A stretch of DNA of 64,000 nt from Pseudarthrobacter oxydans (GTDB lineage Bacteria > Actinomycetota > Actinomycetes > Actinomycetales > Micrococcaceae), in contig NZ_JABTYH010000016.1 of NCBI RefSeq assembly GCF_013314975.1, positions 22,186-86,185 of the forward strand, read 5' to 3'. Position numbers and translations under genes: made by a program. Shown here piece by piece: positions 59,694-64,000 of the stretch. Numbering within the stretch: position 1 is the first letter of the stretch; each line of letters begins with the position of its first letter. The notes under the pieces were generated by a model. The model was not told where the DNA came from, made no database searches, and saw only the letters and a program-made list of their open reading frames with translations.

Positions 59694-59833
59694 AGCGTGC
59701 GGATCACGATGAGCTTATGGCCTTCAGGGACCGCAGCGTCCAGCGCTGCCTTCGCTTCCTCGTAGCTTGAGCCCTGGGCAGTGACGCGGCTGTGCCCGCC
59801 GTCGGGGTCCTCTACGGTGCCTGTAATCTCCAC
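59690..59833 (-). CDS. 47-aa hypothetical protein
   Basis: GTG start, reads MEITGTVEDPDGGHSRVTAQ then GSSYEEAKAALDAAVPEGHK and LIVIRTL: a natural-looking beta-alpha-beta mini-domain resembling small proteins common on actinobacterial plasmids. Its stop overlaps the convergent 59693 stop by 4 bp. Confidence 0.6.
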   Translation of the reverse strand: MEITGTVEDPDGGHSRVTAQGSSYEEAKAALDAAVPEGHKLIVIRTL

Positions 59834-60023
59834 CCGAAAAGTCTAGGCCAGGGAATCCTCAGTCCCGCCACCGCGGCCACGTAATGCTGGCCACTGGAAT
59901 CGGGTAGCGATTACTCGGGTGGCGTCCAGCTCCGGCCCGTACCTTGGGTTTCAGGAGCCGGCGGCGAGAATGCCGTCTGAGACCGCGTGCATTCGCCCCA
60001 GCCGCCGCCGGCCCCCACACTCC

Positions 60024-60959
60024 TTATCCTGCGACGGGCTCCAGGTGGAATTCGACCCGGTACTTCATGAACCGGATGTTCCTGGTCATGGACAGTGCCC
60101 GCCGGATCCGCAGGTCATCTTCCTGAGCGATGATCACACCTTCGACGCTCTGCCCCGGCTCCAGCAGCGCCTCCTGGACGAAGCCCATGTAGCGCTGGAT
60201 CTGCCCGACGACGGCATCGCTGGCCCGCCCACGCTTCAGCTCGACGACCAGGAGCCGGGTGCGGTCCTTGCTGATCGCGAGGATGTCCATGGGACCGGTA
60301 TCGGAGGGGTACTGCTGGCCAACCGGCTGTCCGTCCTCGCTGTAGATGTCGTACTCGCGGCCGAGCGACGTGCTGGCCCAGTTGTGGACCAGGAAGTCCT
60401 CGAGCTGCTTCTCCATCTGGAACGCGAGCTGATCCTGCACTTCGGACGAGATCGCCTGCACGAGGGGCTGGGCCGCCTCCGAGAGCTGAGTCAGGCTCGC
60501 AAGCTCGGCGGCGTGGGCTTCCAGCTGGAACACGGTCATGGGCACAGCGGCCGTCGAGGCCAACGTGGGGCTCATGTCGTCCCGGTTGATGGAGCCTTTC
60601 CAGTCGACGGGCCGGCGGTGAGGCAGGTCTGTGCCGGGGTGGTACTCGTAGCCGCCGGTGACGATCCCGTACTCGTAGGTACGGTCCGGTTTCGGTGCCA
60701 AGACCAGGTCGCCGTCGGCGATACCTTCGGACGCGGCCCACAGGTTGCCCATCGCGAGGCCGACGGATACGCGGGTCTTCTCCGGATACATGTCCTGGTA
60801 GACGCTATTCATGGCCCCGCGGAAGACCTCCGCTCCCGCGCCCAGGTGGGGTCTGATGTCGTAGTCCCCGATGAAGTCGACGCCGAGGTACCCGGCCTGA
60901 ACCATTTCGTTGGCGAACTGTGCGCCGCGGCCCTGGCGGACCACCCATGCTGTCGTCAT
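60024..60959 (-). CDS. NucS/EndoMS-like endonuclease domain protein
   Basis: 311 aa. C-terminal PD-(D/E)XK core: EKQLEDFLVHNW (E), DTGPMDILAIS (D), LLVVELKRGRASDAVVGQIQ then RYMGFV (E-x-K and Q). This is the NucS C-terminal domain pattern. The N-terminal half is a different beta-rich domain (WVVRQGRGAQF, AGYLGVDFIGD) as in Mrr-N-like proteins. Possibly restriction-like rather than housekeeping mismatch repair. Confidence 0.82.
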   Translation of the reverse strand: MTTAWVVRQGRGAQFANEMVQAGYLGVDFIGDYDIRPHLGAGAEVFRGAMNSVYQDMYPEKTRVSVGLAMGNLWAASEGIADGDLVLAPKPDRTYEYGIVTGGYEYHPGTDLPHRRPVDWKGSINRDDMSPTLASTAAVPMTVFQLEAHAAELASLTQLSEAAQPLVQAISSEVQDQLAFQMEKQLEDFLVHNWASTSLGREYDIYSEDGQPVGQQYPSDTGPMDILAISKDRTRLLVVELKRGRASDAVVGQIQRYMGFVQEALLEPGQSVEGVIIAQEDDLRIRRALSMTRNIRFMKYRVEFHLEPVAG

Positions 60960-61132
60960 TGCTCTCCCGGTGTTGTGGCCTGCGGGCCGGTCAGTCTCTC
61001 CCTGAACGTATCCCATGCGGAGGCCGCTGCAGACCCGTGCCGCGACCCACGCGCTGCGTGTGCCGCCTCACATTCACAAGGCGTTCGGGTGGCGGGGCGC
61101 TGCGGCGGTGGCCGTCCCGCTAACGTAGTCGG

Positions 61133-62902
61133 GTGCAAAAGTTAGACACGTCCAGCCAGATGGCCACGTGGCGGGTCCGGTTCGGATTCTGCTTCATGGT
61201 GGCCCTGCTGGTCGTGCTGGCCTGCCGTGTTGTCGTCGTCCAGGGTTTCGACCCGGAGAGCTACGCCTCCCAGGCGGCCACCAAAAGGACCCAGGTCTCC
61301 GTCCTCGCGTCCGAACGGGGCCAGATCCTGGACAGGAACGGCACCATCCTGGCCCAGAGCGTCGTCCGCTACGACATCGTGGGCGCCCCCAACGTCAACA
61401 CCTCCACCGACACGTTTCGGCGGGTGAACGATGACGGAACCGTCTCGCGGGTCACCCGGGATGAAGGGCTGCAGCAGCTTGCGGACCTGCTGGACCTGCC
61501 CGAGCCGGACGTCCGGGACCTGCTGACTGGCGATTCGCAGTTCACCTACCTGGCCCGGTCCGTCGACGCGGGCCTGGAACGGGCCATCATGAAGCTGGCC
61601 GTCCCCGGCGTGGAGTCCCGGCCGGTGAAGAAACGTTCCTACCCGCAAGGAGCCGTGGCCGGCAGCCTGGTCGGCTTCACCAACGACGAGGGCGGGGCAG
61701 CCGGGTTGGAGCTCACCATGGATGACACCCTCGACGGGGTGGACGGCGAAAGGACCTACCAGATCGGTGCGGACGGCATCATCATCCCCACCGCGCCCCT
61801 GCAGGTCACACCCGCCGTGAACGGCAGATCCGTGAAGCTCACCATCGACACCGACCTTCAGTACATGGCCCAGCAGGCCATCGAAAACCAGGTGGCACGC
61901 CTGAACGCGGACTGGGCGAACATCATCGTCGTCGAGGCCAAGACCGGCAAGGTCCGGGCCATGGCCGAGACAGACTCCGTGGACCCCAACGACCCCGGCG
62001 CGACGGCGGTGGCCTCCCGCGGGGTCCGCTCCATCCAGGCAGCCCTCGAACCTGGATCCACCGACAAGGCCATCACCGCGGCCGCCGCCATCGAAGAAGG
62101 GCTCATCGCCCCCGAGTCGCGCCTGGTGGTCCCGCCCGGCTACACCGTGAACGGGCAGTACTTCAAGGACTCCTTCGAGCACGAGACCGAACACCGCACG
62201 TTCGCCGGCATCATCGGGTCCTCCATGAATACCGGCACCGTCATGGTCGGCCAAAAGCTGACCAGGCAGCAGCGTTACGACTACCTGCGCAAGTTCGGCA
62301 TCGGGGAAAAGACCGGCATCCCGCTGCCCGGTGAGTCCTCGGGCCTGCTCGCCCCGCCCGAGTACTGGGACGGCCGGCAGGAGTTCGCTGTCCTCTTCGG
62401 CCAGGGCGTCTCCCAGACGCCCCTGCAGACGACGATGGCGTTCCAGGCGATCGCCAACGACGGCGTCCTGCTCAAGCCCCAGCTGATCGAGTCCTACATT
62501 GATCCGGACGCCACCGAGCACCCGGTCGCACCCGAACCGGGGAGCCGAGCCGTGAGCGAATCGACCGCCCAGAAGACCCGGGACATCCTGGAAAGCGTCG
62601 TCACCGCCGGCGGCGCCAAAGACATCAAGGTGCCCGGCTACCGGGTCGGCGGGAAGACTGGAACCGCGGAGGCCGTGGCGGACAACGGCGGGGGCTTCGA
62701 CGGGTACACCGCCTCCTTTGTCGGCATGGCCCCGATGGATGACCCGCAGTACGTCGTCATGGTCAACGTCCACCGGCCCCAGGGCGACATCTACGGGATC
62801 TCGACGGCACCGGTGTTCAACAACGTCATGAGCCGGGTCCTCACCACCTTCAACGTCTTGCCGTCCACCACTGCCCCGGTCGTCCTGCCCCAGAAGTACT
62901 GA
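61133..62902 (+). CDS. class B penicillin-binding protein (FtsI/PBP2-like)
   Basis: 589 aa. One N-terminal TM helix (FGFCFMVALLVVLACRVVVV), dimerisation domain (ERGQILDRNGTILA), transpeptidase motifs ALEPGSTDK (SxxK), SSMNTG (SxN) and GGKTGTAEA (KTG). The SxxK is S-T-D-K instead of the usual S-T-F/M-K. No PASTA repeats. Start GTG 61133. Not in a division-gene cluster, so an accessory copy. Confidence 0.92.
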   Translation: MQKLDTSSQMATWRVRFGFCFMVALLVVLACRVVVVQGFDPESYASQAATKRTQVSVLASERGQILDRNGTILAQSVVRYDIVGAPNVNTSTDTFRRVNDDGTVSRVTRDEGLQQLADLLDLPEPDVRDLLTGDSQFTYLARSVDAGLERAIMKLAVPGVESRPVKKRSYPQGAVAGSLVGFTNDEGGAAGLELTMDDTLDGVDGERTYQIGADGIIIPTAPLQVTPAVNGRSVKLTIDTDLQYMAQQAIENQVARLNADWANIIVVEAKTGKVRAMAETDSVDPNDPGATAVASRGVRSIQAALEPGSTDKAITAAAAIEEGLIAPESRLVVPPGYTVNGQYFKDSFEHETEHRTFAGIIGSSMNTGTVMVGQKLTRQQRYDYLRKFGIGEKTGIPLPGESSGLLAPPEYWDGRQEFAVLFGQGVSQTPLQTTMAFQAIANDGVLLKPQLIESYIDPDATEHPVAPEPGSRAVSESTAQKTRDILESVVTAGGAKDIKVPGYRVGGKTGTAEAVADNGGGFDGYTASFVGMAPMDDPQYVVMVNVHRPQGDIYGISTAPVFNNVMSRVLTTFNVLPSTTAPVVLPQKY

Positions 62903-62949
62903 GACCCCGCGCTAGGCTCGATTAGAACACAACCATTGGGGGACCTCTC

Positions 62950-63129
62950 GTGAACTACGCTCCACAAGTCGGCGTCCTGGCCGTGCTCTACGTCCTCGTC
63001 ATGGCCGTCCTGACCGGCCTGGCCATCTACGTCCTGATCCTGGTCATCACGTTCCTGCGGCTGCGGATTGCCGAGATGAGGCGCGCCATCCCACCTGAGG
63101 GCCAACCCGGCGGCCATGGCGGCGTCTAG
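62950..63129 (+). CDS. 59-aa single-pass membrane protein
   Basis: GTG start after TTGGGGGA; a ~30-residue hydrophobic helix (VLAVLYVLVMAVLTGLAIYV then LILVITFL) followed by RLRIAEMRRAI and a Gly/Pro tail. Overlaps the next gene by 14 bp. Such pairs are frequent on Arthrobacter plasmids (from memory). Function unknown. Confidence 0.62.
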   Translation: MNYAPQVGVLAVLYVLVMAVLTGLAIYVLILVITFLRLRIAEMRRAIPPEGQPGGHGGV

Positions 63130-63787
63130 GAGGGCCGCACCGCACCCCGAGTTCGTGCTTATGTACCGGAAGGGCATCCCGGCATCGAAGATCGCGGCCA
63201 TCACCCGCACAGCCGAGACCACCGTCCGCTACCACCTGCAGTCAGCGGTACGGGCTGACCCCGGCCTCCGGGATCAGCACCATGCGGCGCTCACCGCACC
63301 CGCACCCAGGCTTACCCAGGCCGGGCTCCGGAACCTCGCCGACGTCCTCGCCTTCCACCAGGCCGAAGGCCGGCCGCCCAAATCCGGCGGGAAGACTGCC
63401 AGGGAGCGGGCCCTGGGAGCCTGGCTGAATAACCGCCGCAAGGAATCAGCCGCCGGGACCCTCTCCCCCACCTACCGTGACGGGCTGGCCGCCATCCAGG
63501 GCTGGGACAGGCCCTCCACCCGTAAGACCGATGACGAGACACGCTGGCAGCAGCGGCTGAGGGACCTCCAGGCACTGCGGGCTGCCGGCGGCGACTGGCC
63601 GCGACATCAGAAGACCGATGACATGCACGAACGCACCCTGGGCTTATGGCTGCACGGCCAACGGATGACCCGGCGAGCCGGCAAGATGAACCCGGCCAAA
63701 GAGAAACTCCTGGACGAGCTCCTGCCCGGGTGGCGGGAAGGCCGCGGCCACCGCGGTGGACGGACGAGAACCGCTGGCTGGGCATAG
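63116..63787 (+). CDS. helicase-associated-domain protein with N-terminal HTH
   Basis: 223 aa. N-terminal resolvase-like HTH (MYRKGIPASKIAAITRTAET then TVRYHL). Two helicase-associated (HA) repeats follow: LADVLAFHQAEGRPPKSGG...ALGAWLNNRRKE and LQALRAAGGDWPRHQKT...LGLWLHGQR. DNA-binding protein of unknown role, typical of actinobacterial plasmids. Start ATG 63116. Confidence 0.8.
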   Translation: MAASRRAAPHPEFVLMYRKGIPASKIAAITRTAETTVRYHLQSAVRADPGLRDQHHAALTAPAPRLTQAGLRNLADVLAFHQAEGRPPKSGGKTARERALGAWLNNRRKESAAGTLSPTYRDGLAAIQGWDRPSTRKTDDETRWQQRLRDLQALRAAGGDWPRHQKTDDMHERTLGLWLHGQRMTRRAGKMNPAKEKLLDELLPGWREGRGHRGGRTRTAGWA

Positions 63788-64000
63788 GCTTTTTGTTCGC
63801 TGGCCGCGGTCGGTTGTCTGGTCAGCTGGGCGGGCAAGTGTCTGCCAGTCACTGCGCCCACCCTTTCGAGGCTCGGCACATGGCACTGCTTCATGCGACA
63901 ATCGCGGGCTTGCCTCCGAAGGTGTATCGCCGCCAGATAAGGCGCCACAGATTCCGCGTACTCCCGGAACGGGCAGGTCCTAATAGCCACCGCTTCAGCA

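Noticed and set aside
61142..62773. 543-aa open frame antisense to the penicillin-binding protein
   Set aside because: Typical high-GC antisense shadow: His/Gly/Asp-rich, no ribosome site, no family pattern; the plus-strand gene has all PBP motifs.
1..64000. CRISPR array
   Set aside because: A Cas4-like gene prompted a look, but no series of direct repeats with regular unique spacers was seen, and no other cas gene.

Overview
The window comes from a high-GC actinobacterium, most likely Arthrobacter or a close relative in the Micrococcaceae. Supporting signs are the GC content, many GTG starts, and the gene order senX3-like kinase / phoU / gpmA / methyltransferase / DUF2516 / trans-sulfuration enzyme / tmk / holB / exported alpha/beta hydrolase / tRNA-Thr.

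Layout. (1) 1-8780 is ordinary chromosome: phosphate sensing with a PHO box, glycolysis, dTMP kinase and the DNA polymerase III delta' subunit, ending in a tRNA-Thr(CGT) and its terminator. (2) 8781-35655 is a genomic island. It holds a small phosphoesterase cassette, a decayed plasmid-like origin with iterons, a zinc-ribbon nuclease, a broken RES/Xre toxin-antitoxin pair, an exported G1-type peptidase, a tRNA-Pro, an IS3-family insertion beside a truncated nuclease gene, and a large defence block. The block has a NaeI-like restriction-modification operon on the minus strand. Divergent from it is a four-gene plus-strand operon: a 711-aa unknown, a 308-aa winged-helix-like unknown, a 1,813-aa DUF1998-type helicase and a Cas4-like PD-(D/E)XK nuclease. 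A frameshifted tyrosine integrase and its excisionase sit against tRNA-Thr(TGT) at the right end. (3) 35656-37562 carries tRNA-Thr(TGT), tRNA-Val(GAC), tRNA-Pro(CGG), two protein loci, and a 53-bp 3' fragment of another tRNA-Thr(CGT) that looks like an attachment-site scar. (4) 37563-64000 is a second accessory region that probably runs beyond the window. It includes a Ser/Thr kinase with an FHA partner, a run of very small overlapping ORFs, a NERD protein, a serine recombinase, a nitrilase, an intact RES/Xre pair, an NYN/LOTUS protein, a PspA homologue, an ABC-2 exporter, a TasA/SipW-like secretion locus, a NucS-like nuclease, an accessory penicillin-binding protein and a helicase-associated-domain protein.

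The most interesting object is the 24371-33860 operon. Its helicase resembles DruE/MrfA-type DUF1998 helicases. Its two upstream genes are not recognisable by eye, and it ends in an Fe-S-cluster nuclease. It may be an undescribed or divergent Druantia-like defence system, co-localised with a NaeI-type restriction system. A second unexplained signal is a short motif, CCGYACACAT (also seen as CCTACGCAT), placed just upstream of many accessory-gene starts, mostly between 36 and 57 kb.
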